From the NCBI RefSeq assembly GCF_040054535.1, contig NC_090795.1, forward strand, positions 7,287,001 through 7,351,000: a stretch of 64,000 nucleotides of DNA, read 5' to 3'. The stretch is from Antennarius striatus (lineage: Eukaryota; Chordata; Actinopteri; Lophiiformes; Antennariidae). Within the stretch, counting starts at the first letter, position 1; the number at the start of each line of letters is the position of its first letter. Shown here in pieces: positions 28,770 through 41,500 of this stretch. The notes beneath the pieces are model-generated. The model was not told the origin of the DNA. It did not search any database and saw only the letters and a list, made by a program, of their open reading frames with translations. The position numbers and the translations under genes were made by a program.

Positions 28770-29430
28770 CACATGGCTCTCCCCCATCCCAGGCCACTTG
28801 CCCTGAGAACATCAGTCCTGTTGCCAGGAAACGTCAGCTCCAGCTCCTCTGCCGAAACCGTGTCCGAACTACCGTCTGTGCTCTCAGAGCGCTCCACAAT
28901 GAGCTTTTCACCTGCACATCCTGCTCTGAGAGCCCAAAAGGACATTATGGTGGCTTTATCAACCCTGTATGATTTTTCGAAGGTGTCCGTATGAAAGATC
29001 CACTGAAGGAGCTGCAGGAATTAGACAAGAGTCTACGGAGGAAAACCTGACTCAGAGTCAATCACGACCACACCACCCTTTCCAAGGCCAAGGAGGGCAT
29101 GCAGCACAAAAACAGACACATCTACCATGATGAGTCTTTTCAACGGTTGGAGGATGAGGAGAGGTCAGCTACTAAAAGGTAAGGATTTTGTCATACAGTA
29201 TGATACATTTTAGAGTTACAAACATTTATTTAAATATTAAAATAAAGACATCAAATAAAAACATAAAATTTTTAAAATGATCACAGACCCAATACACATC
29301 ACGCAAAGGTAAGGACTCACATGAGGAAAAATACAGAAGAAGAATGAAAGAAGCCCAGAAAACTATCGGTCCTGTTGGTGGGTGGTCCAAAGACGACAGA
29401 CAAGGTAACAGAGACGACATCTGAGACAAG
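28770..29430 (+). pseudogene. possible decayed coding exons, family not recognised
   Basis: Protein-like composition persists in three adjoining plus-strand blocks: about 28770-28982 (ends ALSTLYDFSK), 28992-29179 and about 29290-29420. The middle block starts MKDPLKELQELDKSLRRK and contains HIYHDESFQRLEDEE; it is followed by a GTAAGG donor-like site. The third block contains EEKYRRRMKEAQKTIG. The middle block has one in-frame TGA and the first and second blocks are in different frames. This could be a dying host gene, a pseudogene or chance. No domain was recognised. Confidence 0.3.
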
Positions 29431-31176
29431 TTTGTGTTCAGGTGCTGAGCGAAGCTTTAGGGACAAAGATATGGAGCTGGTTCAGATGAAAGCTACCATC
29501 ACAACACCACAGAGGATTAAAGACTGATATACAGCATCGTCTATAAAAGGCGCCATACGTTCTGTACATTACAACTAGTTTAGCAAGGCTAAATGTGCAC
29601 ATTTGGCAATATTGCACCAGCCGTATACATTTAGTTGTTTGTTCGTTCGCTCCTTGCTTGTTTGTTCATTTGTTTTTTCGTTCTTTCATTTATTTATATA
29701 TTTATGCTGGTATTTTGTGTAATATCCATCATGTCTGTGTGTGTAGTCTCAGTGTTTGTTTATCTCTAAAAGATCTGGGACACATAGTGTGTTTGCAAGA
29801 CTTGTCATTCTATTATTGTGGCAATGCAACATCTAACTCCTGGATGTGATGCGGGGCATCACTTACCCTACTACAATTTACATAAACGAGAGGTGGGAGT
29901 AAGTCACAACATGTGTTCGAGTCTCTAACAAGTCTTGAGTCCTTTTTGTGAGAGTCAATTCAAGTCGAGTCAAGTTGTAGCTTTGATCAAGTAAGTCATA
30001 ATTCATGTCATACAGTTATAATAAGCTGGAATACAGCTGTCTTAAGCGCTGGACTTTTATTTGTAACAAAGTCATTATTTGAAAGCCTTTTACAATGCAG
30101 TGTATTTGGAAAAATATCTAATTTGACAGAACTTTGTCGCTCAGTTCCGAGCATTGGGGTTGCAATATTATCCAAACAGGAAGAAGAACCCCCATCTCCA
30201 ACCCGACAGGGAAGATAATTTCCCCTATGAGGGACAATAAAGTAAATTTCATTTCATTCATTTCATTTAATTTAGAATTCTTTACATTTTATTAACTAAA
30301 ACTAATACATACCTTTTATCACCATCAGCAGAGCGTCCTTAGTGCTGTCAGGGGCTAAAACATCATGCGTTAACTACATTCCATTCCATCCACTTTCACA
30401 AAGACTCCTCTAAAAACGTTTCAACCAGTTCAATATTCATTTTTCTTTATTTTCTGTAAGGTTATTTCAAAATGAAATGAGTTTTTCTTCATGTTTAGAT
30501 TCAGAATATAATGTGCAGTGTTCCCAATGGAGATATATAAAAACTACTGTCAGGATTTTGAGCTTTTGTCAGATGTCAGGGTTTTAAACACACTGCTATT
30601 ATTTTGAACACAACTGGAGATAACAAACTACATTGAGCAGCAAGCCAAAACTGATCTGTAAACTGAATCATGGCATATTTTCGTCATATTGTCTGTTATT
30701 CAAGAAATTGTACTGATTTAGAACTAAATCGTCAATATGGCTCAAACTCAATGTGGTCTGTAATGCAAACACTAAACTCATGTCATTTTTGACAACTCCT
30801 GAACGCAGATTAAGTGGCATCTTAAGTCTGACTCAAGTCAGACTTCCAATTCTGACATTAACTGCACGGACACCCATCCGCCTCTGACAGCAGTGTAGAG
30901 GAGGACAGCTGCTCTGTGCTGCCTTGCTCCCTTTCAAATATGGGCAGGGTAAAAATGGCAACCTTTGGCATGACGGCTACAGCTGCTAAAAACAGAACTG
31001 ACACAAGATTAGAGCCCACACTCGCTGTGAGAAGAGCAGCAGGCCTACTCTTCATCCTGACTCTGGCCCACTGAGGATTTCTGTCATAAACGGACTCTAC
31101 CAACTCTACTAGCTTTAGCGATCTTATTTATTTACTTTTAGTTGTTTTTGTGTATTATTCAAAGCGTTTGGCAACC
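29431..31176. other. intergenic / trim55 upstream region
   Basis: AT-rich sequence upstream of trim55. A segment at about 30170-30270 ending in TTTCCCCTATGAGGGACAAT and ATTTCATTTCATT resembles the 3' tail of common fish LINE or SINE copies. The trim55 promoter and any non-coding first exon should lie in the last few hundred bases, but no unambiguous TATA box was found. Confidence 0.45.
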
Positions 31177-34100
31177 ATGAATAACACAGGCAACTTGGAG
31201 AAACAGTTGATTTGTCCCATTTGTCTAGAGATGTTTACAAAGCCTGTGGTTATTTTACCCTGCCAGCACAACCTCTGCAGAAAATGTGCCAATGATATTT
31301 TCCAGGTAAGCAACTGAAGAAAATGTCATTTATTTCTGATATTAGGTGGAAAGTATAGTAAAGTTAAGGAACACTGGTGTTTTTTGCCTAAGCATCTAAA
31401 AAGCTACGTCAATGGAATCATGATAATTTTATGAGTTTGTCCTTGGATTCTTGCAAACACCAAACCAGTCACTGTTTGGATGACAGGTGTGTGATATTCT
31501 CTGTAAAAAATAGATGATTTTCAGACAGTAAATCATAATTTCCTTGCGTCACTGTTGGCTGTGTTTACCAGCATGACTAATGTAGTTACCAGCATTAGAA
31601 ACATTCACAGTATGTGGAATTCAAGATTTAGTTGGACATTCATGCTATCGGTCTTCTCATTTCAGGCTGATAACAAAGCATCTTGATATTCTGGTCATGG
31701 GTCTACTTTTTTTTAATTGTGAACTGATACACTAATGATGAATGAGTACTTAATTTTTTTATAAGTGAGAGGAATTCTCTCTTGAAACTGTCCATCCAAC
31801 CACCTTTACGTTTTGTCCTCATTCATTTTTGCAGGCCTCAAATCCGTACCTTCCGACTAGAGGGGGCTCGTTGACGTCCGGCGGCCGTTTTCGATGTCCG
31901 TCTTGCAGACACGAGGTGGTTTTGGACAGGCATGGTGTTTATGGCCTACAGAGAAACCTGCTGGTTGAGAACATCATTGATATGTTCAAACAGGAGTCCA
32001 GCAGGTAAGACAGCCCTCATTTGTACAGTATGTCCATTCTGTATTTAACTTTTAAACTGAGGACAAAGAATAAAGATGGTAAATGAGAATAATTATAATC
32101 TGATGGTGTCATGGCAGGAAGCAGCTGTTAGTGCCAGTGGCCTCTGATTCAGAGGGGTTTACGTGGATGACAGCAGGTTTCTAGTTTTAGTCATCCACAC
32201 ACATGATTTCCCCGATCTGAGATATAGTGTGGCGACAACAGGCGAAAGACCCCAACACAAAGTTAATAAGAGGAGTTATTTTAAATAAAACTGATTGCTA
32301 TCTTGACAAATTCTTGGATAAACTCTGAGTTAGCCATAAATAACTGAAATGAATAAAAAAAATCATATATAGAGCTATGCAGTTGCCTCCACAGCTGTGA
32401 GGTCATATGCTGCACGATGTTATGGTAATGTATTGATTAAAGTGCATTACTTTGTGCATGTAAATGTGTGCCTGTGACATTATCAATCTGACATTACAAG
32501 TCGCATCGATACGCACTAGAATGTAAAGGGCGGGGCAGGAGGATACCTCTGTTTTATTAATTTTCAGCAGTGGCAAACCAGCACCAGACAGAAAGGAAGA
32601 GACCCCCATGTGCGACGTTCACGACGATGAAAAGATCAACATTTATTGCGTCACCCATGGCGTGCCCACATGCTCTTTGTGTAAGATATTTGGGGCACAT
32701 AAAGACTGTGAAGTGGCTCCCATCACCAGCATCTACCAGACAAAGAAGGTCAAGTCATAAACACTAATGAGAGTATCATTTTTTTTCTACTGAAAATTAA
32801 AATCTCTGTACATATTTAATAATGCACTTCGGTCTTTTATTTCCCCACTATGTCCTTGTCCCCCCCAGATGGAGCTGAGTGACGGGATTGCAATGATGGT
32901 TGGTAACAACGACAGGATGCAAGGAATCATTAGTCAGCTAGAGGAGGCCTGTCGTTCTATAGAGGTCAGCGTCCTTCTGCTGCAGTGATTGGCCACTCAC
33001 TCACCCTGCAAGCACTCCTTCTGCACACAAACAATAATGAACCTGCGCTCACCTGCACCAGCATTCAATCAGATGTAATGTGTCTTTGTCTGCTTGCCAT
33101 GTTTCTGCTTTTATCTGTGAAATTTAGAGAGATAGAGGAAGGAAATATAATTTTCTGATGCCTCGGCCTCCCTCTCTCATTTCAACATATTCGTCTGCAT
33201 GCACATAGAGGGGGAATCCATTTTGCTGTGGGCTTTTGATAGTAAATAATGAGTAGTGTAACTGATAGAGGGAGGACACACAACTTTCCTGTGGTTCTTG
33301 TAGTTGGACACAGTAAGGAGGATCCTGGAGAGGCTCCAGGACCCCATGTGTCACTCAGAATGGCTCTGCCTCCACATGTAGCAGTACTTGGATGGTCAGA
33401 GGTTTGATGAATGACTCATACGTCTACAGGAGAACGGTCGGAGGCAGAAGACTCTGTGCTGCGAGAAGTTTGATCAGCTGTACGCCATTCTGGAGGAGAA
33501 GAAGAGAGAAATGAGCCAGAAGGTGACGGCCGAACAGGAAGAAAAAGTTAACTACATCCGCGGTCTGACCAGGAAGTACGGAGACCATCTAGAGGAGAGC
33601 TGTAAGATCGTGGAGCTGGGAATTCAGACAATGGAGGAGTCAGAAATGGCTTTATTTCTACTGGTTAGTGTTGATATGTCGACTCTGCATGAAATAAATA
33701 TAATTATAAATGTTTTTGTATAAGTTCCATCTTTTTTTTTCTCTCTTGTTCTCTTTAGAACTCAAAACCTCTCCTCAAGACGTAAGTGCATGTTTTAACA
33801 CTTTAATAATTCCAGTGAATAAAAGTCTGTGGAAAAACAGTGAGTTTGGTATAAAAAAAAGATGAGGGTAAACATGTAAGACTACATGTAGAACCACCAT
33901 CCTCATGCAGTGATATCACACCAGCTGTCAAGAATAATCCTGTGAACTGCAACAAATCACTACCTTCAGCATCCTGAAATAACTTGTGGATTGGAGTGTC
34001 TCATTAATCACAGATGGATGAACCATAAAAAGGTGTCACTTTGGCTGTTTGAGGGTGGTAATTTTCCACTTCGATGCTGTCAGGATTGCAGATGCATCCA

Positions 34101-34493
34101 GTACAACACACTTGGACAAAATTGAGCACGGCTATGAAAATATGGATCATTATAAAGTTGAGTTCAAGAAAGAGGGCAGGGCCCTGCGCAACGTCGACTT
34201 CATCCAAGGTAGATGAGAGAGACTTCACAATGTCAGCAGTTCTTAACTCATGACTCAAGTCGCCTTGTGTGAGGTTGATGTCAATTTTCCTTTTCACACT
34301 TAAAGGTGATGAAGACGAGGATGAAGAGGGTGAAGATGGTGAAACGATCACTGAGGAAGGAGAGGGAGCCCAGACTGTGTCAGGAGGCAGTGCTGCTCCA
34401 GCCCTCTCCATTCAGCACTCTGCCCCCCAGCAGTTGAACTCCTCCCCAAGTAAAGCCAAGAGCACCGCTCAGCCGTCAGCCGGTGGCCTATAG
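31177..34493 (+). CDS. trim55: TRIM55/MuRF2-type RING-B-box E3 ubiquitin ligase
   Basis: Muscle RING-finger protein, known to sit on sarcomere and microtubules and ubiquitinate muscle proteins. Eight exons: 31177-31305, 31835-32004, 32568-32748, 32869-32964, 33430-33663, 33759-33781, 34084-34208, 34306-34493. They total 1146 nt with all phases joining, giving 381 residues. The RING has ligands C13, C16, C29, H31, C34, C37, C64 and C67. The B-box follows at about 115-150 (C115, H118, C135, C138, H144). Then come a helical coiled-coil region at about 161-270, a COS-box-like segment with [12 protein letters not shown], and a Glu/Asp-rich tail. The start ATG (caaccATGa) aligns with the family's [13 protein letters not shown]. 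Human TRIM55 is about 548 residues, so the C-terminal extension is missing from this model and the length is closer to TRIM63/TRIM54. Placement beside crh supports TRIM55. Confidence 0.92.
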
Positions 34494-35179
34494 ACAACAC
34501 ATAAAACAAGAGCGGGAAAAGTTTTGCTTCTAGATGTTGATTTCAGGTCAGTTGTTATAATTTTTCTCCCAGATCAGGGAACAGCAAGACAGAATTAGAT
34601 CGCTGCCAAAGGGGGAGTCTGAGTTGTAGAGGTAGATCTAAAGCAAGAGGCAGAAGTTTCAATTCCCTCCTCTCTCTTTTATTGTGATTATGCATCCCTG
34701 CAAACTGACTGATCTTAACATGATTCTGTTGAATTAATTACACATTCTGGTATTTCCTTTAGTTATTTTTTTTATATCTGAATGACAGATTGATGACTGG
34801 CTGTTTCCAGAATTTATTTTCATGTATTTTTTTAATGTAGCTGACCTTTTGCGACTCTGTTTCAATCGTATCATTAGAAAGAAGGCTGAGGAGGCTTCAG
34901 GGTTTCCTTCATATTGTATACTTTTTTATGACCAATATAACTTTATCAGAAGGTGACAGAGTACAAAGCTATTACTGTGACATTTCAGTATTTCCTACCT
35001 GTGACACCTTGTATTATGTGCCATGTTCTTTGTTATCTTTCAGGTGTTTTTGTAGGACAAAGCATTTTCATCTTGTATGGGTTATTTGGTTATTTTACTG
35101 TCAGTGTCATTAGGACAACTGAAAGAGAAACACCTGAAGGATACCATATGTCAAATCTGTGTTGATATCACATAATAAA
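34494..35179 (+). other. trim55: trim55 3' UTR with poly(A) signal
   Basis: Non-coding AT-rich sequence after the TAG stop at 34491-34493, ending at AATAAA 35174-35179. A donor-like AAGTAAAG just before the stop codon (about 34449) leaves room for an alternative 3' end. Confidence 0.55.
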
Positions 35180-36400
35180 TATAAGTTATAAGTTCTGAGT
35201 TTCATCTCAATTTCATCCATTTTGGTCATTTTGAGTGTGGAGTGTAACTTAAAGATTTTTTTATGACTTCAAACAAATTATTTAAATTAATCAACCAAAT
35301 TCTGGAATGGTAACTTTTACAATTGAAATTTTTACGGTTTTTATTTTTACGAAGTGGCGCAGCTCGTTTTTCTAAACTGTCAATTATTTCAACAAATTCT
35401 GCACATCTTCCAGCAATGATGCAAACTGCATTTTTTTGTTAATTTAAAATTTTTATTTTTATTTTGGCAGGATCTCCAGAGAAGGTAGGGTTACTTTAAT
35501 TTAACTTTGTAGACTAAACTTACTATTTCTTTAACCGAGTGGTCCTCCGGCCCCTGGTTCTCTACCTGTTGCCCTGCTATGGTCTCACCTAGCTGCGGCT
35601 CCACTATTGAGGTAGCCCATCCAATTATTGTCTGAGGGACTTGAATCCCTTACAAATGGGCTCGATGCGGCACTAAGCCCCAAGTTGCTGTGTGCCAAAC
35701 AATAGGATGACTCACATCCACAGCTCTTGTTTGGTTTACCCTGACACTGTGGGTCAAGGATCAGCACAGCACGCACATGCATGCGCGTGTACACACACAC
35801 ACGCACACACTACACGCATACACACCACACATACACACACACACTCACAAGTGTATTTTACACTCATTAGCTGTCAGTGGTGCATCTTTCAGCTCTGTGA
35901 AGTTGCCTTTTGCTGGTATAATTAGAATGGCTTTTTGGGGATTAAGGATTTAGGAGAATGGATGCAGTGTTCTTCACCTGCATGACTGCAGATACTCTGA
36001 CAGTGACATTATAAACCTCTGGTGAAGGTTTTGTTAAAACAGCTCTTTTTCTGCGTGTTAGAGACGAGGCAGTGTTAACCCACGACTTGGCTCCAGAGAA
36101 GTACCACGATTATAACATATAAGATTTATATAAAAATCTCTAACAATCAATATTTGTGTAGGCAAGACTCAAACTGCTGTGTCCACTTGTGATCTCTCCA
36201 ATTGGTTGCTTATGACAAATAAATAAAGATCTGATTTTACATTTAAATTGTATGTATATGCAATTTCTGCAATGTGAGATAACTAACTTTTTTTTTTAAA
36301 TTAATCAAATCAATAAATAGGAAAAGTTACTTTTCATTAAGGTTATTTTAACGCATATGTAAGGATATCAACAAAGAAGTGTGAGTGTTACTTTTAATTT
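35180..36400. other. intergenic trim55-crh, with CA-rich tract
   Basis: About 1.2 kb between the convergent trim55 and crh genes. It holds an imperfect (CA)n-rich tract at about 35789-35850. No gene recognised. Confidence 0.6.
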
Positions 36401-36819
36401 TTTATTAAAATATATAGATATAAGACGTTGTCTTGCACAACGAAAAATACTGGTTGCACATAAGTTTATTAACAAACAAGAATGTCATAAATACAGTGAC
36501 GCATAATTAAGACAAAATGCCAATGCATTATTTCATTTCTAACCAAAAAGAATTTCATTTCAGTTATGAAGTGTAATTCCACAGATTTGACATCGACATG
36601 AAAATGGCAAGGTACAATCGGATCTTTTGAACTGAAGCTCGTTAGGCTCCGTCGTTTGAGGTTAAAGCTATAAATAATAGAGTGATAAAGCAGCACTATC
36701 TTGTACAGAGCATGTTTTGTGCTGATGGCAAAAATGTACAAAGAACATAAAAAAGAGAAAGAAAAAAGAAAAAGAAAGGGAAAGAAAAGGGAGATCTTTG
36801 GCGGACTGGAAAGAGGTCT
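36401..36819 (-). other. crh: crh 3' UTR with candidate poly(A) signals
   Basis: Downstream of the crh stop on the minus strand, AATAAA occurs at 36470-36465 and again at 36406-36401. The stretch has no coding frame of note. Confidence 0.5.
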
Positions 36820-37329
36820 TCATTTCCCGAAGAGCTCCATCATTCTTCTGTTATTTTGCGCTTGCTGGGCCAGCTGTTCCGCCCTGGACATCTCCATCAT
36901 CTCCCGCAGCAGGTGGAAGGTCAGATCCAGGGATATTGGCGGGTCCTCGGACCTCCTTCCACGCTCCATCGACTCTTCCCCGCGGTCTCCGAAGCCGCTA
37001 ATGAGCGCCCTGATGTTCCCAACTTTTCCTTGTAAAAGACGCCGCGTCAGCTGGAGCTGCAGCGCTCTGTTGTAGATGGCAGGTGATCCACCGGGATACA
37101 TGGACGATGATGGGAAAGAGTTAGAGTCCCTGTTGCCCAGTCGGATGAAATACTCCTCTCCAAGCCGCTCCAGGATGGGACCAGACAGAGACTGTTGCTG
37201 CTCGGAGTTTTGGATTTGGGGAGCTGGGACGCGTAGCGCATCGCCAGGGCTCTCAATAGCCCGACATTCGTAGCGGGGTAAGAAGGCAACTATCAGAATC
37301 ACGGTGGTACCAAGTAAATTGAGCTTCAT
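36820..37329 (-). CDS. crh: corticotropin-releasing hormone precursor
   Basis: Secreted neuropeptide precursor that drives ACTH release and stress responses. The CDS is one uninterrupted exon of 169 residues, as usual for CRH. A hydrophobic signal peptide spans about 1-24 (MKLNLLGTTVILIVAFLP). A cleavage site RGRR sits at 123-126. The 41-residue mature peptide at 127-167 starts SEDPPISLDLTFHLLRE and ends RRMMELF, followed by Gly-Lys for C-terminal amidation. The acceptor for this exon (TTCTTGTCAG) is at 37359-37350, 20 bases before the ATG, so the intron lies in the 5' UTR as in other CRH genes. The mature peptide differs from the highly conserved form (SEEPPISLDLTFHLLREVLE) at about ten positions, which points to the divergent teleost paralogue crha rather than crhb. 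That assignment is inference. Confidence 0.95.
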   Translation of the reverse strand: MKLNLLGTTVILIVAFLPRYECRAIESPGDALRVPAPQIQNSEQQQSLSGPILERLGEEYFIRLGNRDSNSFPSSSMYPGGSPAIYNRALQLQLTRRLLQGKVGNIRALISGFGDRGEESMERGRRSEDPPISLDLTFHLLREMMEMSRAEQLAQQAQNNRRMMELFGK

Positions 37330-37764
37330 GTCAGGATATCAGCAGGAATCTGACAAGAAAAATAGTTATCTCCATTAGTTTCGTGTCTGGTCCATCCTTT
37401 CTATCCCATTCTAGAATAAAAGTGTGATGCGTAACGAGGAATTTACGCACGGAAAACAGTCACAGAATTTAAGTAATGAGGAATATTTTCCGCACAAAGA
37501 CAACATATTTGGCACAAAAATGGACTAACTGTCAACATTTGTGTAATATTGTCAGATATTCATCCATTTTTCTTTTCTCTTCAATACTATAATGCAAAAT
37601 CAAGTTTGAAACACTTGATGAAAATCCCGCGTTTTTGAAACGCTCTTTAAGACTTTAAGGCGCAGGATCTATTAATTTGGAGTTAAGTAAAGTGAAAATG
37701 ATGTAAAAAAGAATACGTGCAGGCAGTTTCAAACATTGCATTAAATAAATATTACTTTTCATAC

Positions 37765-37870
37765 CTTCAATCTTTAGAGGACGTCCAGTACAGCCGTCTA
37801 AGGTTGCCAGGTGCTGTAGTTGGCGAGATGCCGCCCTCCTTCACCTCTTTGAAGAAACAAGTATATTGTT
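37765..37870 (-). other. crh: crh non-coding exon 1 (predicted)
   Basis: On the minus strand a GTATGA donor follows GATTGAAG at 37765. The upstream edge is set about 30 bases below the TATA box. CRH genes normally have a short non-coding first exon and an intron in the 5' UTR; the predicted intron is 37764-37350. The exact transcription start is inferred. Confidence 0.55.
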
Positions 37871-37895
37871 ACTTAAAGAGAAGATGTTGAATGGG

Positions 37896-38020
37896 CTTAT
37901 ATAGCCAACCTCACTATAAGCGTGGCGCTCCAAGATGAGATTGAGTCTGCGCGTACTTGTACGGGGGTAACGTGAATGAACACCCCTAACAAAGTGCTTT
38001 GGTTTAGATGAGATGAGTCA
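37896..38020 (-). promoter_or_regulatory. crh: crh core promoter: TATA box and AP-1 site
   Basis: TATATAAG lies on the minus strand at 37903-37896, correctly placed for the predicted exon 1. An AP-1 consensus TGAGTCA (plus-strand reading) is at 38014-38020. A weak CRE-like TCACGTTA (minus) is at 37975-37968. CRH promoters are known to be cAMP-responsive. The perfect TGACGTCA was not seen close by. Confidence 0.6.
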
Positions 38021-38442
38021 TATGTGAGTGTGCGTGCGCGTGCACCAGAGACTACCCTTGTGTTTTCCAAATCGACCTGTATAGGTGCCGCACCTGCTGG
38101 CATTTTCATTTGAATGAGTTAGCTCACAGTAATTACGGAGATTGTTATGTTGCAGGAGGAAAATAAAGAAAAGTTGCAACCTTGACTGTTGACTATCAAG
38201 TCAAGATAACTTTGGAAAATTACGCTTCTTTGTCTTGCTTATTAGTCACATCTGCTTTTCACAGTAACGTGTCTATAATGACTTTTCAAAATGCTCTTCA
38301 TGATAAAAGAATTCCTTAATAAATATAAGGATTCAATATAATAATAATAACGAACAATTAAGAGAACACTGGAAATGTATCTCTTAGTTGCAGGTGAAAT
38401 AGGTTTACTATTTTGCATTCTGTAGGATTAGCTTTGTTTCTT

Positions 38443-38577
<135 letters not shown>

Positions 38578-41500
38578 GCATTTTGCACCACACTGAATGT
38601 GAATCTGCAAACAGCACAAGTTGTGGGAGTTTCGTTGTCTCTCGGTGATTCATTGCTGTTGCACATATATTCGTCATTACCCCTGCCACCAGGCGCTTGG
38701 GCCACCTCGATCCAGGTCGGCCCATCACCAAGAAATGCTTTCAAGACAGAGCCTAATCCAATATCAGAGAAGCCATTAGAATTTTAAAATGTTTGATGAT
38801 GAAAAAAAGTGAAACTCTCATCTGTGTCTCTCTCTTCCACACTTTCACACATGCTGAATGCGAGTCAGTGGAATAACTAGTACTAATGGGTATTCATATA
38901 AGGTAAAATAAGTGATGTGCAAAAGCTGGCACTTTTCCTTTAAGCATTTACTCCACATATCTGTTAAATCATCATTCCTAGAGCTGTAAAAACCTTCCAA
39001 TTCATCCTTAACAACAAATCCATTTCAACTACAGCTCACCTTAGGAAAAATCTTCCAGACGTGCAGTATACACAAAGGTCAAGAAGATTTAGCCCAAATT
39101 GAGCACCTAAGTCAAAAACAACCAATTTAAGAGGGAGCAGAAAATGTAGCCATGAGTGCAAAGTGGATGTTTCTCCAGAACATCTGCCACCTTTTCAAAA
39201 ATTCACTTATAATCTGTATGTATTCTGGTGATTAAGCATCGGAGTGTAATTTACAGCTGGTGTGAAATTGCCTGCTTTATACCATTTCCATTTTGTTGCT
39301 CCTCATGCTGCTCCGGGGAGGGTGTCAGGTCCCATCATGAGAAACACATGTTGGCTGACACAAATAGAAAACATCGCCAGATGAGAGAGTCACTGCTTGT
39401 GGTCAACTTATGTCACCCTGATTTCAAATCACTGTCTCTCCACAGATCACTGGGAGAGAAATCCTTTCCCGTGGAGCCACATCAGAAAAAACTCAGGATT
39501 AAAATATTAACCCTTTGTTTCCTCATTTAGAAGAAAGTCTTTAAGGTGATTCAAATAGATTCAGATTAGATGAAATTTTGAATAATTCTTTCAATGGAAC
39601 TGGAATGGTGCGACTTAATATGGCTCCTAGCTTTTGTGTCTGACCTCTCTCTGCAGTTTGACACTATAAAACAAAAGTGATCACATTATAACTTGAACTT
39701 CATAGGAATGAGTTGAATCCCTAAAGCAGAGGATGCTTCTGCGAGATGAACTGCTGTCAGGGGAACAAAATCTCTGGCAAAAGATTCTTTCACTTGATCA
39801 TTTGACTTTATAATTGTGATCTCTACAAGGTAGGACAAGTGCTTGCTACATACCTCTTCTGAAATGAATGAATATCTTTCCTCAGTAGAATGAGGTTTTT
39901 GTTTTTTTGTAATTCTTATTAAGGTCTTCCTGGGGTTAACACTGGCTCTGGCACTGATTGCTGGGACTGCAGACCCAAGGGCTTCTTCCTTAGAAACCAC
40001 TTGACCTCAGAGGTGTAACTCAGGTGTCCCTCTGTTTTATAGTCCAGTATAACTTGTTATAAGAACACCTTTCTCATAGGAGCGAGAGCTTGGCTTCTCA
40101 TCTTGAGGAAATGGATGTAGAAATTTTTACAGAAGTGACATTTCTCATTTTTTATTGACCACAAAATCGCACAACAATTTCATGCAACCTGTTCACTTGA
40201 TGTTTAAGTCATAAATGTGTGAAAATGGGGCTAAACAGGCCCATTAATTATTCAGAGTGAGAGCTGGTGTTTCTTTCTACTTCCCTCATGGTTGCGAAGT
40301 TTTCAGTGCAACTCAGCTGCTTTTAAAAATGAGCTGTTTTCAATTTGGCTTGGTTTCTAAATAATACAGCAATTGAAAATTCTCCTCAAATCATTCTCTT
40401 GAAAAATTAAATGTGAGACAGCTGGCATTCAAGGCCTGTCCTATAGTTTGCATGCAATAGCATATATATTGCCTGCATGAGAACATGTGAAGCAAAGCTT
40501 TCCATAATGCAGTGAAACCCTCAAGGGTTGTTCTGTCTATATGAATCTAACATGTAGCTATGACACTGTTAAACCAGAGGCTCGCTTAATATTTGTTCCC
40601 ATAATGGATGGGATTCTCCTTTCTAGGCGTTTATGTAGGGAAAGAAATGTTTTTCCATGGTATATTTTATTTCATTTTCAATTTTTGATCAAAATATTTA
40701 ATTTAATAAAACTTATCTTTATACTAGACAGTGCATCCTTAGGTCTAACCTTTTATCTCTAGATATTGTATCAAATAAATGACATTAAAGGTGTCTGTCT
40801 GGTGTTTTTATATATTTTCTTATTAACAGAATCCTGTGGAAACATCAAAAACAAAATGCTAGACCCTCTTTTACTGTCCTCTGACACCTATTAATGTCTG
40901 TGACACTCAGTCACCAGACTATTTGTTCTTATAACAGTGTAAACCTTTGTGAATCTGTAACAATTATATGATTTTATTTCTATTAAAGCCTGACTTATTT
41001 CCTAGCTGCAGCTTTTATTAAAGGTTACTCTAGAAGGAGTACACTGCATTTGTTTAATACCATATATTGTTTCTAAGTCTGCTGGAAATAATATCAAAGC
41101 ACACCCAATGCTTTGATATACACATGTGTTTAGCTGTTAAGTTTCTTTTTTTTTTGGGACTAGATAAGATATTGTTGTACCATTCACTTTATCTCATCTT
41201 CTTCTGATGTGGAAAAGAATGAAAGGAACAGAACTATATATGCTCCTATTTACATCTAACTGGTCCACACGAGTATTAAATTTATTCTAATGGAATATAT
41301 AGCCGTGGACAGTTGAAGAAAATTGCTGCAATTCTACCAGAAATTAAATATATGTTATTGAACACTGACAAAGGATGCCTGACATGTCTCACTATAGCCC
41401 TAATGGACTATCATTACAGGTTGCCATTGTACATCATCCTTATTATATATATTCATTCATTCATCTTCCGGACTGCAAGAGTAGGAAGAAGTCTGTTTTC

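Noticed and set aside
28369-28812. 147-codon minus-strand frame
   Set aside because: AT-rich, low-information sequence without homologue or splice signals that I could recognise.
36701-37075. 124-codon plus-strand frame
   Set aside because: Antisense of the crh coding exon.
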